Shown here in pieces: positions 1 to 15,400 of a stretch of 64,000 bases of DNA; position 1 is the first letter of the stretch; every line of letters starts with the position of its first letter. Below the pieces are notes generated by a model. The model had not been told where the DNA came from. It saw only the letters and a list, made by a program, of their open reading frames with translations, and made no database searches. The stretch lies in assembly GCF_937926365.1 (NCBI RefSeq), contig NZ_CALAOH010000082.1:1-64000 (forward strand). The letters are read 5' to 3'. The DNA is from an uncultured Azohydromonas sp. GTDB lineage: Bacteria; Pseudomonadota; Gammaproteobacteria; Burkholderiales; Burkholderiaceae_C. The position numbers and the translations under genes are program-made.

Positions 1-278
1 CCATCCTGATCATGACCCCGGTGCTGATGCCGGTGATCAAGGCCGCGGGGATCGACCCGGTCTACTTCGGCGTGCTGTTCATCATGAACAACGCCATCGG
101 CCTGGTCACGCCGCCGGTGGGCACCGTGCTCAACGTCGTGGCCGGCGTGGGCCGCATGAAGATGGACGAGGTGACGCGCGGCGTCCTCCCGTTCATGGCG
201 ACGCAGTTCGCCGTCATGTTCCTGCTGGTGCTCTTCCCCTCCATCGTCATCGTGCCGGCGCGCTGGCTGGCCAATTGA
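1..278 (+). CDS. dctM: TRAP transporter large permease (DctM family), C-terminal end
   Basis: This is the last ~92 residues of the large membrane subunit of a tripartite (TRAP) carboxylate transporter. The gene begins upstream of the window. The visible part has the family's conserved C-terminal pattern: a helix with 'IDPVYFGVLFIMN', the loop 'GLVTPPVGTVLNV', and a final hydrophobic segment ending in 'PARWLAN'. The periplasmic binding protein follows 90 bp downstream on the same strand, as is normal for TRAP operons. With the shikimate dehydrogenase-like gene and quiC behind it, a hydroaromatic acid such as quinate or shikimate is a reasonable substrate, but that is inferred from context only. 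Confidence 0.9.
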   Translation, partial: ILIMTPVLMPVIKAAGIDPVYFGVLFIMNNAIGLVTPPVGTVLNVVAGVGRMKMDEVTRGVLPFMATQFAVMFLLVLFPSIVIVPARWLAN

Positions 279-368
279 CCGTGCAACGGTCGGCGCCCTC
301 GTGCGGGTGCCGGCCGCCTCGCCCTACCTGTCCGCAACTCCCGTTCCACGAATCCCGGAGACCATTGC

Positions 369-1382
369 ATGAAACTCGTCCGCACCCTCTTCGCCGCCGC
401 TGCCGCCACTGCCGTGATGGCGCTGCTGCCGCTGTCCGCCCAGGCCCAGGTCAAGGAGCGCACCGTCAAGTTCGCGTTCCAGAATCCCAAGGAGCACCCG
501 CAGGGCATGGGCGCGCAGAAGTTCGCCGACCTGGTGGCACAGAAGTCCGGCGGCAAGATCACGGTGAAGCTGTTCCCCGGCGGCACGCTGGGCGGCGACG
601 TGCAGACCGTCTCCGCGATGCAGGGCGGCACCATCGAGATGACGGTGCTCAACGCCGGCATCCTGCAGTCGCAGGTCAAGGAGTTCGCGGTCTACGACTT
701 CCCCTTCCTGTTCAACAACGCGCAGGAAGCCGACGCCGTGACCGACGGCCCCTTCGGCAAGGGGCTGCTGCAGAAGCTGGAGGCCAAGAACCTGGTGGGC
801 CTGAACTACTGGGACCTGGGCTTCCGCCACCTGAGCAACAGCAGGCGCGCCATCAACAAGGCCGATGACATCGCCGGGCTGAAGATCCGCGTCATCCAGT
901 CGCCGATCTACATCGACCTCTTCAACGCGCTGGGCGCCAACGCCACGCCCATGCCTTTCCCCGAGGTGTACCCGGCGCTGGAGCAGAAGGCCATCGACGG
1001 CCAGGAGAACCCGGCCACCGTCATCCGCGCCAACAAGTTCAACGAGGTGCAGAAGCACCTCGCGCTGACCAAGCACATCTACAACCCGCAGGCGGTGATC
1101 GCCAGCAAGAAGTTCTGGGACTCGCTCTCGGCCGAGGAGAAGAAGATCCTCACCGAGGCCGTTGACGCCGCCACCACCTACCAGCGCGGCATCTCGCGCA
1201 CCCAGGCCGACCAGGCGCTGGACGAGTTGAAGAAGTCCGGCATGCAGGTGACGGAGCTGCCCGCGGCCGAGGTCGAGAAGCTGCGCGCCAAGGTCAAGCC
1301 CGTGATCGACAAGCAGACCGCGGTGGTCGGTGCCGACACCGTCAAGGCGCTCAACGCCGAGATCGCCAAGGTCCGCAAGTAA
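369..1382 (+). CDS. dctP: TRAP transporter substrate-binding protein (DctP family)
   Basis: This is a 337-residue periplasmic solute-binding protein. It starts with a clear signal peptide (charged MKLVR, an Ala/Val/Leu core, cleavage after the AQA at about residue 26). The mature protein has the DctP hallmarks: 'FPGGTLGGDVQTV' near residue 65, the central 'GLKIRVIQSPIYIDLFNALGA' region (about residues 172-192) carrying the carboxylate-binding Arg, and 'VYPALEQKAIDGQENP'. It should bind an organic acid and hand it to the DctQM permease. It sits between the permease and the hydroaromatic catabolic genes, so quinate, shikimate or a related acid is the likely ligand (inference). Confidence 0.93.
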   Translation: MKLVRTLFAAAAATAVMALLPLSAQAQVKERTVKFAFQNPKEHPQGMGAQKFADLVAQKSGGKITVKLFPGGTLGGDVQTVSAMQGGTIEMTVLNAGILQSQVKEFAVYDFPFLFNNAQEADAVTDGPFGKGLLQKLEAKNLVGLNYWDLGFRHLSNSRRAINKADDIAGLKIRVIQSPIYIDLFNALGANATPMPFPEVYPALEQKAIDGQENPATVIRANKFNEVQKHLALTKHIYNPQAVIASKKFWDSLSAEEKKILTEAVDAATTYQRGISRTQADQALDELKKSGMQVTELPAAEVEKLRAKVKPVIDKQTAVVGADTVKALNAEIAKVRK

Positions 1383-1396
1383 GCGCCGCGCTTCGG

Positions 1397-1420
1397 GGGG
1401 CGGCCTCGGCCGCCCCTTTT
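1397..1420 (+). terminator. Rho-independent terminator-like hairpin after dctP
   Basis: A GC-rich inverted repeat (GGGGCGGCC / GGCCGCCCC) is followed directly by TTTT, 15 bp past the dctP stop. The next gene starts only ~30 bp further on, so this may attenuate rather than end the operon transcript. Confidence 0.65.
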
Positions 1421-1447
1421 CTTTGCCTAACGACTTCCACACTCACC

Positions 1448-2338
1448 ATGTCTGCCTCCTCCGCCCCCCTGGCCTTCCCTCACAACAAGCTGCTCGTGGG
1501 CCTGATCGGCGCGGGCATCCAGCGCTCGCTCACGCCCGCGATGCAGGAGGAGGAAGCGCGCCACCACGGCCTGCGCATGCACTACCAGCTCATCGACCTG
1601 GACACCACGAAGTCCGGCCCCGAGCTGCTGCCCACGCTGCTGGCGGCCGTGCGCACCATGGGCTTTGCCGGGCTGAACATCACCTTTCCCTGCAAGCAGG
1701 CCGTCATCCCGCTGCTCGATGAGCTCTCCGACGAGGCGCGCGCCATGGGGGCGGTCAACACCGTGGTGCACCGCGACGGCAAGCTCATCGGCCACAACAC
1801 CGACGGCTCGGGCTGGTCCTGGAATTTCAAACGCCAGCTGCCGGACGCGGACCTGTCCCGTGTCCTGCTGCTGGGCACCGGCGGCGCGGGCTCGGCCATC
1901 GCGCACGCGGCGCTGCGCATGGGCGTCAAGGAACTGCGCCTCTACGACGTGGACCCGGCGCGTGCTGAAGGGCTGGCCGCGGAGCTCAACCGCCTCTACG
2001 GCGCGGGCCGCGCCGTGGCGGTGGGCGACATCGCCGGCGGCATCGCCGACGCCACGGGCCTGATCCACGCCACCCCGATGGGCATGGACAAGATGCCGGG
2101 CCTGCCGCTGGCCGAGGCGCTGCTGCGACCCGAACTGTGGGTGTCGGAGGTCGTGTACTTCCCCATCGACACCGCGCTGCTCAAGGCCGCGCGCGCCAAG
2201 GGCTGCCACACGGTGGACGGCGGCGGCATGGCCGTGGGCCAGGCCGTGGGCGCCTTCAGGCTCTTCACCGGGCGCGAGCCCGATGCTGCGCGCATCGATG
2301 CCCATTTCCGCCGCCTGCTGGCCGAGCGCGCGTCCTGA
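1448..2338 (+). CDS. Shikimate/quinate 5-dehydrogenase family protein
   Basis: This is a 296-residue NAD(P)-dependent dehydrogenase of the AroE/YdiB family. The substrate domain has 'RSLTP' near the N-terminus and the catalytic lysine in 'NITFPCKQ' (about residue 83), followed by 'GAVNTVV' and the conserved Asp of 'HNTDGSGW'. The Rossmann domain has the glycine-rich 'LGTGGAGSAIAHAAL'. The C-terminus has the 'GGGMAVGQAVGAF' substrate-site motif. It lies between a TRAP binding protein and a 3-dehydroshikimate dehydratase gene, so a catabolic role (shikimate or quinate to 3-dehydroshikimate or 3-dehydroquinate) is more likely than biosynthetic AroE. The exact substrate and cofactor cannot be read from the sequence. 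Confidence 0.9.
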   Translation: MSASSAPLAFPHNKLLVGLIGAGIQRSLTPAMQEEEARHHGLRMHYQLIDLDTTKSGPELLPTLLAAVRTMGFAGLNITFPCKQAVIPLLDELSDEARAMGAVNTVVHRDGKLIGHNTDGSGWSWNFKRQLPDADLSRVLLLGTGGAGSAIAHAALRMGVKELRLYDVDPARAEGLAAELNRLYGAGRAVAVGDIAGGIADATGLIHATPMGMDKMPGLPLAEALLRPELWVSEVVYFPIDTALLKAARAKGCHTVDGGGMAVGQAVGAFRLFTGREPDAARIDAHFRRLLAERAS

Positions 2339-2346
2339 TCGGATTT

Positions 2347-2420
2347 CCGTTCGCCCTGAGGTATCGAAGGGTGAACGGCCCCGGCCGAGCGGCAGGGCTT
2401 CGATACCTCAGCCCGAACGG
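2347..2420. repeat. REP-like hairpin repeat (CTTCGATACCTCAG family), copy 1
   Basis: Two 23-bp arms in inverted orientation, at 2347-2369 and 2398-2420, differ at only two positions and share the core CTTCGATACCTCAG. Related single or paired arms occur at 35635 and 61227. All three copies are intergenic, which fits a dispersed REP-type element. Confidence 0.75.
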
Positions 2421-2461
2421 ACACTTTTTCACGGAACAGTCAGATCAGGAGGCTCTCCCCC

Positions 2462-4375
2462 ATGCGCCGCTCCATCGCCACCGTCTCCCTCTCCGGCACG
2501 CTGCGCGACAAGCTGCAGGCGATCGCCGCCGCGCGCTTCGACGGCATCGAGCTGTTCGAGCCCGACTTCACCAACGCGCGCATGTCCGCCGCCGAGTTGC
2601 GGCAGCAGTGCGACGACCTGGGCCTGAAGGTCGAGCTCTTCCAGCCCTTCCGTGACTTCGAGGGCATGCCCCAGGACGCCTTCGAGCGCAGCCTGGTGCG
2701 CGCCGAGAAGAAGTTCGACCTGATGGAGGCGCTGGGTTGCCCGATGGTGCTGGTGTGCTCCAACACCTCGCCGCTGGCGCTGCCCGACCCGCAGCTCGCC
2801 GCCGAGCAGTTGCATGTGTTGGCCGAGCGCGCGGCGCGGCGCAACCTGCGCATCGGCTTCGAGGCACTGGCCTGGGGCCGCCACGTCAACAAATGGCGCC
2901 AGGCCTGGGACATCGTGCAGCGGGCGGACCATCCGCACCTGGGCCTGATCGTGGACAGTTTTCATACTGCATCGCTCAAGGACAGCCCGACGGGGATTGC
3001 AGACGTCGGTGAAAAGCTCTTCTTCGTGCAGATGGCCGACGCACCGCTGCTGGGCCTGGACGTGATCGACTGGGCGCGCCACCACCGCAACTTCCCCGGC
3101 CAGGGCCAGTTCGACGTGGTCACGTTCTTCGAGCAGTGCGTGCGCGCGGGCTACGGCGGGCCGCTGTCGCTGGAGATCTTCAACGACGTGTTCCGCGCCA
3201 CGCCCAACCGCCGCATCGCGGTGGACGCCATGCGCTCGCTGCTGTGGCTGGAGAGCGAGGTGCGCCAGCGCCTGGAGCAGGCGCAGGGCGAGGACGCCCA
3301 GGCGGCGCGGCTGCTGCAGCGCCAGGTGCTGTTCGACCCGCCGGCGGTGCCGCGCTTCAGCGGCCTGAGCTTCATCGAGTTCGCGGTGGACGGCACGCAC
3401 GCCGAGGAGCTGGGCCACCTGGTGCGGCAACTGGGCTTCCGCTTCGCCGGGCGGCACCGCTCCAAGGCCGTGACGCTGTTCCGCCAGGGCGGCATCAACC
3501 TGGTGCTCAACCAGCAGGCCACCCCGGCCGCGCGCGAACGTTTCAGCCTGCAGGGGCCGTCGGTGTGTGCGCTGGGCCTGCGCACCGGCGATCCCGTGGG
3601 CGCCTTCAACCGGGCCACCGCGCTGCAGTCGGCCCGCTACGACGCGCCCACCGGCACGGGCGAGCAGCGGCTGCCCTCGATCGTGGCGCCGGGCGGCATC
3701 GTGGTGCACTTCGTGGACGAGGCGCTGGGCGAGAACGGGCTGTTCGAGAAGGATTTCATCCTCGAACCCGAGCCCGCGGACGGCGCCGGCGGCGCGGGCC
3801 TGGAGTCCATCGACCACCTGGCCATCGGCCTGACGCCGGACCGGCTCGACACCTGGGTGCTGTTCTGCCGCGCGGTACTGGGCCTGGGCGCGGGCGACGC
3901 GGTGAAGTTCGCCGATCCCTTCGGCCTGATCCGCAGCACCGGCCTGTCGGACGCGGCGCGGCAGCTGCGCTTGGTGCTCAACATGAGCATGAGCGAGCGC
4001 ACGCGCATGGCGCGGGCCGCGCAGGCCAGCGGTGGCGTGGGCGTGCAGCACATCGCTTTCGGTTGCCGCGACCTCTTCGCCGCGGTGGACAAGCTCCGGC
4101 GCGCGGGCGTGCGCTTCGTGCCCATCTCCGACAACTACTACGACGACCTGCCCACCCGCTTCGAGCTGGCGCCGGAGCTCGTGGAGCGGCTGCGCGCGGC
4201 GGGCGTGCTGTTCGACCGTAGCCCGCAGGGCGACTACCTGCACGCCTACACCGAGGGCTATGCCGGCGCGGGCTTCTTCTTCGAGCTGGTGCAGCGCCTG
4301 GGCGGCTATGACGGCTACGGCGCCGTCAACGCGCCGGCGCGCATGGCCTCGCAGGCGCAGGAGGAGCAGCAGTAA
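2462..4375 (+). CDS. quiC: 3-dehydroshikimate dehydratase, TIM barrel plus HPPD-like domain (QuiC type)
   Basis: This is a 637-residue fusion enzyme expected to convert 3-dehydroshikimate to protocatechuate. Residues ~1-270 form an AP-endonuclease-2-like TIM barrel with the metal ligands I expect for this family: E134 (GFEALAWGRHVN), D165/H168 (VDSFHT), Q190 (FFVQMAD) and E238 (SLEIFND). The C-terminal half is a vicinal-oxygen-chelate region resembling 4-hydroxyphenylpyruvate dioxygenase, with a His in 'SIDHLAIG', a His in 'VQHIAFG' and a Glu in 'FFFELVQR'. This architecture matches the bifunctional QuiC1 group of pseudomonads and Burkholderiales. An AGGAGG-like ribosome site lies at 2447-2452. 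The gene completes the hydroaromatic operon. A second, split paralogue is at 33807-35602. Confidence 0.93.
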   Translation: MRRSIATVSLSGTLRDKLQAIAAARFDGIELFEPDFTNARMSAAELRQQCDDLGLKVELFQPFRDFEGMPQDAFERSLVRAEKKFDLMEALGCPMVLVCSNTSPLALPDPQLAAEQLHVLAERAARRNLRIGFEALAWGRHVNKWRQAWDIVQRADHPHLGLIVDSFHTASLKDSPTGIADVGEKLFFVQMADAPLLGLDVIDWARHHRNFPGQGQFDVVTFFEQCVRAGYGGPLSLEIFNDVFRATPNRRIAVDAMRSLLWLESEVRQRLEQAQGEDAQAARLLQRQVLFDPPAVPRFSGLSFIEFAVDGTHAEELGHLVRQLGFRFAGRHRSKAVTLFRQGGINLVLNQQATPAARERFSLQGPSVCALGLRTGDPVGAFNRATALQSARYDAPTGTGEQRLPSIVAPGGIVVHFVDEALGENGLFEKDFILEPEPADGAGGAGLESIDHLAIGLTPDRLDTWVLFCRAVLGLGAGDAVKFADPFGLIRSTGLSDAARQLRLVLNMSMSERTRMARAAQASGGVGVQHIAFGCRDLFAAVDKLRRAGVRFVPISDNYYDDLPTRFELAPELVERLRAAGVLFDRSPQGDYLHAYTEGYAGAGFFFELVQRLGGYDGYGAVNAPARMASQAQEEQQ

Positions 4376-4442
4376 GCGCGCAAGGACTTGCACACCGGCC
4401 GTGGGCTGACCTTGAGGCTGATCAAGCTGCCTCGTCACGGCC

Positions 4443-7469
<3,027 letters not shown>

Positions 7470-7784
7470 GCGCGGGCGGCAGCGCATCGCCCGCCTGGCG
7501 GCGGCGGAACAGCGCCGCGCGGGCCAGCACCATGGTCGTCACCGGTGCGGTGATGGACAGCACGATGATGATCAGCCACACGTGCAGCGACAGGCCTTCG
7601 CCACGGGCCGAGAAATGGACGATGGAGGCCAGCGTGACGATCCACGCCGCCAGCGTCGAGGCCAGCGCTGGCGCGTGCATGCGCAGGAAGAAGTCCGGCA
7701 GCCGCCACAGGCCCAGGCCGGCGGCCAGCACCATCGCGCCGCTGAGCACCAGCAGCACGGCCACGACCCACTCGCTGGTACTGG

Positions 7785-8063
7785 TCATTCGATGACCTCC
7801 CCGCGCAGCAGGAACTTGGCCAGCGCCACCGAGCTCACGAAGCCGAACAGCACCATCAGCAGCGCGCCCTCGAAGTACATGCTGCTGTCGTAGCGGATGG
7901 CCAGCACCAGCATCAGCAGCATGCCCACGACGTACATGAAGTCCACGGCCAGCACGCGGTCCTGCGCGCTGGGGCCGCGGAACAGGCGCATCAGCCCCAG
8001 CCCCATGGCCAGCACGTACATCACCAGCGTCACCGTGATCGCCACGGAAAGCACAGGGCTCAT
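7785..8063 (-). CDS. phaF: Monovalent cation/H+ antiporter subunit F
   Basis: This is a 92-residue protein with three transmembrane helices and the conserved 'RLFRGPSAQDRVLAVD' loop of MnhF/PhaF. The ATG at 8063 was chosen because it gives the normal family length and overlaps the phaE stop by 4 bp, showing translational coupling. It is a subunit of the inner-membrane antiporter complex. Confidence 0.94.
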   Translation of the reverse strand: MSPVLSVAITVTLVMYVLAMGLGLMRLFRGPSAQDRVLAVDFMYVVGMLLMLVLAIRYDSSMYFEGALLMVLFGFVSSVALAKFLLRGEVIE

Positions 8064-8548
8064 TGGAAGATCTCCCGCAGCGGCCGCTCGTAGCGCTGCT
8101 TGTAGTGGTTGACGAACGCGGCTTCGTCCCCGACGTCGAATACGTGCAGCAGCAGCGCGCTGCGGTCGGGCGCGAGCTCGCACCAGACGGTACCGGGTAC
8201 GACGGCCGTGATCACCGACAGCGCGGCCAGCGCGTGCTCGTCCCGCAGCTCCAGCGGGATCAACACGAAGCGGCCGCGCGGCGGCCGCCAGCGCGCGCGC
8301 AGCGTGCCGTGCGCCACCTGCAGCGCCGACAGCACCACGTCGTGGCCCACCGTCAGGATCAACCGCGCCAGCACCAGCGGCCGGCGTACCGGGCCGCTCG
8401 GAGGCCGCAGCGGCGCCATCAGCCGCGGCAGCAGCACGGCCAGCACGCCGCCCAGCAGCAGGTGCGCCGGGCTCAGGCTCTCCTGGAGCATCAGCCACAG
8501 CGCGAACAGCGCGGCCGACAGCAAGGGGGCGGGCAGCCAGCGCTTCAT
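8060..8548 (-). CDS. phaE: Monovalent cation/H+ antiporter subunit E
   Basis: This is a 162-residue MnhE/PhaE subunit. Hydrophobic N-terminal helices are followed by the characteristic 'SVITAVVPGTVWCELAPD' region (about residues 111-128) and the C-terminal 'YKQRYERPLREIF'. The ATG at 8548 gives the usual family length and overlaps the phaD stop by 4 bp. Confidence 0.94.
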   Translation of the reverse strand: MKRWLPAPLLSAALFALWLMLQESLSPAHLLLGGVLAVLLPRLMAPLRPPSGPVRRPLVLARLILTVGHDVVLSALQVAHGTLRARWRPPRGRFVLIPLELRDEHALAALSVITAVVPGTVWCELAPDRSALLLHVFDVGDEAAFVNHYKQRYERPLREIFQ

Positions 8549-10227
8549 GGCGTGGCCTCCACGGCCGGTGCGACAAGCTCGGCCGGCGCCACGGGCCGCG
8601 CCCCCATCACGGCGTCGATGTAGCGCCCGGGCTGGTGCAGCGTGTCGGCCGTGCGGCGCATGTAGCGCAGGGCCGCGTCGCCGTGCACCGACAGCAGCAG
8701 GCAGCCCAGCAGCAGCAGCCCGATGGGCAGCGTCTCGATGATGCGCAGCCGTGGCGCGGGCCGGGCTTGCAGCGTCCAGAAGTGGCGCATGCCCACGCGC
8801 AGCAGCGCCGTGACGGCCGCCAGGCCGGAGACGATCAGCAGCGCGAACAGCACCCAGCCCGCGCCCTCCTGCAGGTACAGCAGCGTCGTGAGCATGGCCA
8901 GCTTGGCGACGAAGCCCGACAGCGGCGGCAGCCCCGCCACCACCAGCGTGCACACGGTGAAGGCCACTCCCAGGAAGGCCAGCGCCGCCGGGATGGCCCG
9001 CCCGGTGAGCGCCTCCTCGTCGTCGTCGAGGTTGGTGCCGGCCGGCGGCTCGGCGTCCACGAAGAACGGCAGCGCCTCGCGGCTGTCGTCGAGCTGCGGC
9101 GGCGCGACCTCCACCTGCCGCGCCCGCTCCAGCAGCTCCACCAGCAGGAACAGCGCGCAGCCCGCCAGCGTGGAGCTGGCCATGTAGAACAGCGCGCCAC
9201 TGCTGAGCGCGGGCTGGTTGAAGCCCAGCGCGGCGATGAGCGTGCCCGAGGAGGCGATGACGCTGTAGCCCGCCAGCCGCGCGAGCTGCTGCGAGGCCAG
9301 CATGCTCACCGAGCCGAAGGCCAGCGTCGCCAGCCCGCCCCACACCAGCGCCTCGCTGCCGAACATCGCCGATGCGCCCGCGCCGATCGGGAAGCACAGC
9401 GTCCACAGCCGCAGCACCGCGTACACGCCGACCTTGGTGAGGATGGCGAACAGCCCGGCCACCGGCGCGCTGGCCGCGGCGTAGGCCGGTGGCAGCCAGA
9501 AGTTCAGCGGCCACAGCGCGGCCTTGGCCAGGAAGGCGATGGCCAGGATCGAGGCCCCGGCATGCAGCAGCCCGCGGTCGCTCTCCGGGATCACGCGCAG
9601 CTTCATGGACAGGTCGGCCATGTTGAGCGTGCCGGCCACGCCGTAGAGCAGCGCCACGCCGATGAGGAACATCAGCGAGGCCACCAGGTTGATGGCGATG
9701 TAGTGCAGTCCGGCACGCACCCGCGCCGTGCCGTCGCCGTGCAGCAGCAGCCCGTAGCTGGCGGCCAGCAGCACCTCGAAGAAGACGAACAGGTTGAACA
9801 GGTCGCCGGTGAGGAAGGCGCCGTACAGCCCCATGAGCTGCAGCTGGAACAGCACGTGGAAATAAACCCCGGCCTGGTGCCAGCGCGCCAGGGCGTAGAG
9901 CAGCGAGGCCAGCCCCACGCCGCCGGCCAGCACCGCCATCAGCGCCGAGAGCCGGTCGGCCACCAGCACGATGCCGAAGGGCACGGGCCAGTTGCCGGGC
10001 AGGTACAGCGAGAAGGCCTGCGCCGCGTCGCCCACGCCCACCCGGCGCAGCAGCAGCACCGCCAGCACCAGCCCCGTCACGGTGGAGGCGAGGTTGAGCG
10101 TGGCCTTGAGCCCGCGCCACCGCGTGCCCAGCAGCAGCATGAGCGCGGCCGTGGCCAGCGGCAGCAGCACCGGCGCGACCACCAGGTGCTGCAGCGGCAT
10201 CTCCAGAACGGACCAGACCTCGTTCAT
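8545..10227 (-). CDS. phaD: Monovalent cation/H+ antiporter subunit D
   Basis: This is a 560-residue polytopic protein homologous to NADH dehydrogenase NuoN/NuoM-type antiporter subunits. Visible family features are 'GDLFNLFVFFEVLLAASYGL' (conserved Glu in a membrane helix) and the 'LAKAALWPLNFWLPPAYA' proton-channel motif with its lysine. A hydrophilic, acidic insertion near residues 400-430 is longer than I expect for the family. The start at 10227 overlaps phaC by 4 bp and begins at the first hydrophobic helix. Confidence 0.94.
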   Translation of the reverse strand: MNEVWSVLEMPLQHLVVAPVLLPLATAALMLLLGTRWRGLKATLNLASTVTGLVLAVLLLRRVGVGDAAQAFSLYLPGNWPVPFGIVLVADRLSALMAVLAGGVGLASLLYALARWHQAGVYFHVLFQLQLMGLYGAFLTGDLFNLFVFFEVLLAASYGLLLHGDGTARVRAGLHYIAINLVASLMFLIGVALLYGVAGTLNMADLSMKLRVIPESDRGLLHAGASILAIAFLAKAALWPLNFWLPPAYAAASAPVAGLFAILTKVGVYAVLRLWTLCFPIGAGASAMFGSEALVWGGLATLAFGSVSMLASQQLARLAGYSVIASSGTLIAALGFNQPALSSGALFYMASSTLAGCALFLLVELLERARQVEVAPPQLDDSREALPFFVDAEPPAGTNLDDDEEALTGRAIPAALAFLGVAFTVCTLVVAGLPPLSGFVAKLAMLTTLLYLQEGAGWVLFALLIVSGLAAVTALLRVGMRHFWTLQARPAPRLRIIETLPIGLLLLGCLLLSVHGDAALRYMRRTADTLHQPGRYIDAVMGARPVAPAELVAPAVEATP

Positions 10228-10567
10228 GGCTGCTCCTCCTGGCCGTCCACGTGGTCGCCGCCGCTCAGGCCGCGCAGCGCCAGCAGCACCACCAGGAACA
10301 GCGCCGTGGTGGCGAAGCCGATGACGATGGCCGTGAGCACCAGCGACTGCGGCAGCGGGTCGGTGTAGTTCTCCAGGTTGGCGGCGAGCCCGGGCTTGAC
10401 GATGGGCTCCTTGCCTACAGCCAGGCTGCCGATGCTGAAGATGAAGAGGTTCACCGCGTAGGACAGCAGCGACAGCCCGATGAGCACCTGGAAGGTCCGC
10501 GGGCGCAGCACCAGCCACACGCCGGCGCCGGTCATCACGCCGATGGCCAGGGAGACGATGAGCTCCA

Positions 10568-10568
<1 letters not shown>
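10224..10568 (-). CDS. phaC: Monovalent cation/H+ antiporter subunit C
   Basis: This is a 114-residue, three-helix NuoK-like subunit with 'FQVLIGLSLLSYAVNLFIF' and 'DPLPQSLVLTAIVIGFA', both typical of MnhC/PhaC. It lies between the fused AB gene and phaD with overlaps at each end, so it is co-translated. It is part of the membrane arm of the antiporter. Confidence 0.94.
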
Positions 10569-13486
<2,918 letters not shown>

Positions 13487-13708
13487 GAGTGCGCAGTCTA
13501 GCGGTCGGTCGGGGCCGCTCTTTTCAGGCAAAAAGCTCGTGCTGAGTCGAAAACCGGCCAAGGGTTCCGCGGCCGGGGCCGAGGGCTGATGCCGGTCAAC
13601 GGTGAGCGCGTTGCCGGCATGGCGACGCGCGAGCGTGCGCCGCGGTGCGGCGAAGATGCGCCCTCGGCCATCCCTCGCGCCGCCCCCTCCCCTCCTGGAA
13701 AGGACCGC

Positions 13709-14647
13709 ATGAGCCCCTTGAGCCCCTTGAGCCCGATCCTCGTGGCCACCGACTTCTCCACGCCGGCCCGGCATGCCGTGCAGCGCGCGGCCCGCGTTGC
13801 GCATGAAACCACCGCCGCGCTGAAGCTGCTGCACGTGCTGCCAGGCGACGTGCTGGGCCTGCTGCGCGAGTGGCTGGGCACGGACAACGCCACGGAGTCG
13901 CAACTGCTGGAGCAGGGCCGCCAGCAGCTGCTGCAGCTGGCCCAGGAAGTGGGCTCGGCCCGCCACGTGCGGCAGATCGAGATCAGCGCCAAGGCGGGGC
14001 CCATCGTGCGCGAGATCCTGGCCGAGGCCCAGTGCTCGGCCGCCGGGCTGCTGGTGCTGGGCGCGCGCGGGGCCGGCTTCCTGCGGCGCCTGGCGGTGGG
14101 CACGACCTCCGAGCGGCTGCTGCGGCGCACCCTCACGCCGCTGCTGGTGGTGCGGCAGACGCCGCACGAACCCTACCGGCGCGCGCTCGTGGCCGTTGAT
14201 TTCTCACCCTGGTCTGCCCAGGCGCTGGCCCTGGCCCGACAGGTGGCGCCGCACGCGCAGCTGGTGCTGCTGACGGTGTTCCAGGTGCCGTTCGAGGACA
14301 AGCTGCGCTTCGCCGGCGTGGACGCGGAGACGGTGGAGCAGTACCGGCTCCAGTCCCGCGCCCGGGCCGAGCAGGAGTTGCACGCCCTGGCCGAGCGGGC
14401 CGGGCTGCGGCCCGGCCAATGGACAAGCTGCGTGCTGGAAGGCGATGCGTCGCTGCGCATCGTCGAGCAGGAACAGGAGCAGGACTGCGACCTGGTCGTG
14501 CTCGGCAAGCATGGCCGCTCGCTGACGGAGGACCTGCTGCTGGGCAGCGTGACCAAGCACGTGCTGGCCGAAGGCGGCGCGGACCTGCTGGTGTCCACGG
14601 CGCACGCGGGCCAGGACCAGCCCACGGCCGGCGAGCAGGACGCGTAG
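13709..14647 (+). CDS. Universal stress protein, tandem UspA domains
   Basis: This is a 312-residue cytoplasmic protein with two UspA domains in tandem. Domain 1 begins 'PILVATDFSTPARHAV' and ends with the nucleotide-binding pattern 'LGARGAGFLRRLAVGTTSE'. Domain 2 begins 'RALVAVDFSPWSAQAL' and ends 'LGKHGRSLTEDLLLGS'. The ATG at 13709 follows a GGAAAGGA ribosome site. It is transcribed away from the Pha operon. Tandem Usps are usually stress- or stationary-phase induced and bind ATP or related nucleotides. Confidence 0.92.
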   Translation: MSPLSPLSPILVATDFSTPARHAVQRAARVAHETTAALKLLHVLPGDVLGLLREWLGTDNATESQLLEQGRQQLLQLAQEVGSARHVRQIEISAKAGPIVREILAEAQCSAAGLLVLGARGAGFLRRLAVGTTSERLLRRTLTPLLVVRQTPHEPYRRALVAVDFSPWSAQALALARQVAPHAQLVLLTVFQVPFEDKLRFAGVDAETVEQYRLQSRARAEQELHALAERAGLRPGQWTSCVLEGDASLRIVEQEQEQDCDLVVLGKHGRSLTEDLLLGSVTKHVLAEGGADLLVSTAHAGQDQPTAGEQDA

Positions 14648-14694
14648 CCCGCCGCGCGCCGGCCGGCGCCTCCACGCTGCGGCCGGCGCGTGGC

Positions 14695-15102
14695 TTACAG
14701 CGTGTAGATACCGTGGGCCTCGGGCTGGAACTCAATGGCCTCCACCCGCGCCGCGCCTTCCCAGCCGTCGGGCAGCCGCCAGCGCGCCACCTCGCCCACG
14801 CGCAGGCCCAGCACGCTCATGCCCACCGGCGAGAGCACCGACACGAAGCCGCGCGCGGGCTCGGCATCGGGCGGGTAGCACAGCGTGAGCTTGAGCTGGC
14901 GGCCGGTTTCCAGGTCGGTCAGGCGCACGCGCGAGTGCATCGTCACCACATCGGCGGGAACCTCGCGTGCAGGCAGCAACTCGGCTTGCTGCAGCACGGC
15001 GGCCATGGGATGGCTGCGCTGCTCATCGTGGTTGATCAGTCGCCCGATGCGGCTGTGGTCCAGCTCGGTCAACGTGCGGTCGTCGGTGGTCAGGATGTTC
15101 AT
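14695..15102 (-). CDS. rnk: Regulator of nucleoside diphosphate kinase (Rnk), GreA/GreB family
   Basis: This is a 135-residue protein. The N-terminal ~50 residues hold a short helical region ('LTELDHSRIGRLI'). The C-terminal FKBP-like GreA_GreB domain has 'VVTMHSRVRLTDLETGR' and 'SVLSPVGMSVLGLRVGEVA'. The length and the lack of a long coiled coil fit Rnk rather than GreA. Such proteins bind RNA polymerase through the secondary channel region. It converges with the universal stress gene. Confidence 0.9.
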   Translation of the reverse strand: MNILTTDDRTLTELDHSRIGRLINHDEQRSHPMAAVLQQAELLPAREVPADVVTMHSRVRLTDLETGRQLKLTLCYPPDAEPARGFVSVLSPVGMSVLGLRVGEVARWRLPDGWEGAARVEAIEFQPEAHGIYTL

Positions 15103-15400
15103 CTACGGTTCCTGCAAGCAAGGCCAGGGCAGGCGGTGCCCGGGCACGGATGGGGCGCTGTAGGTGGCCCGGCGATCGACGTTGCGCGAAGAGGAGGGAC
15201 AGGGATCGCCGGGCTCAGCAGGGTGCGGCCGGCTGGCGTCGCAGCCCGCATCGACACCGTCGCGCGCCGACACCGCCACGGCTGGGCGGTGTCGTTGCAG
15301 CGCACGGGCGGAGCGGGACATCCATGGGCGGCGAGGGTAGGCGCCCTGCCAATCCGCAGGCAAGCACGTGCCTTTTGAAACACCATTAGGTCGTCGCTGG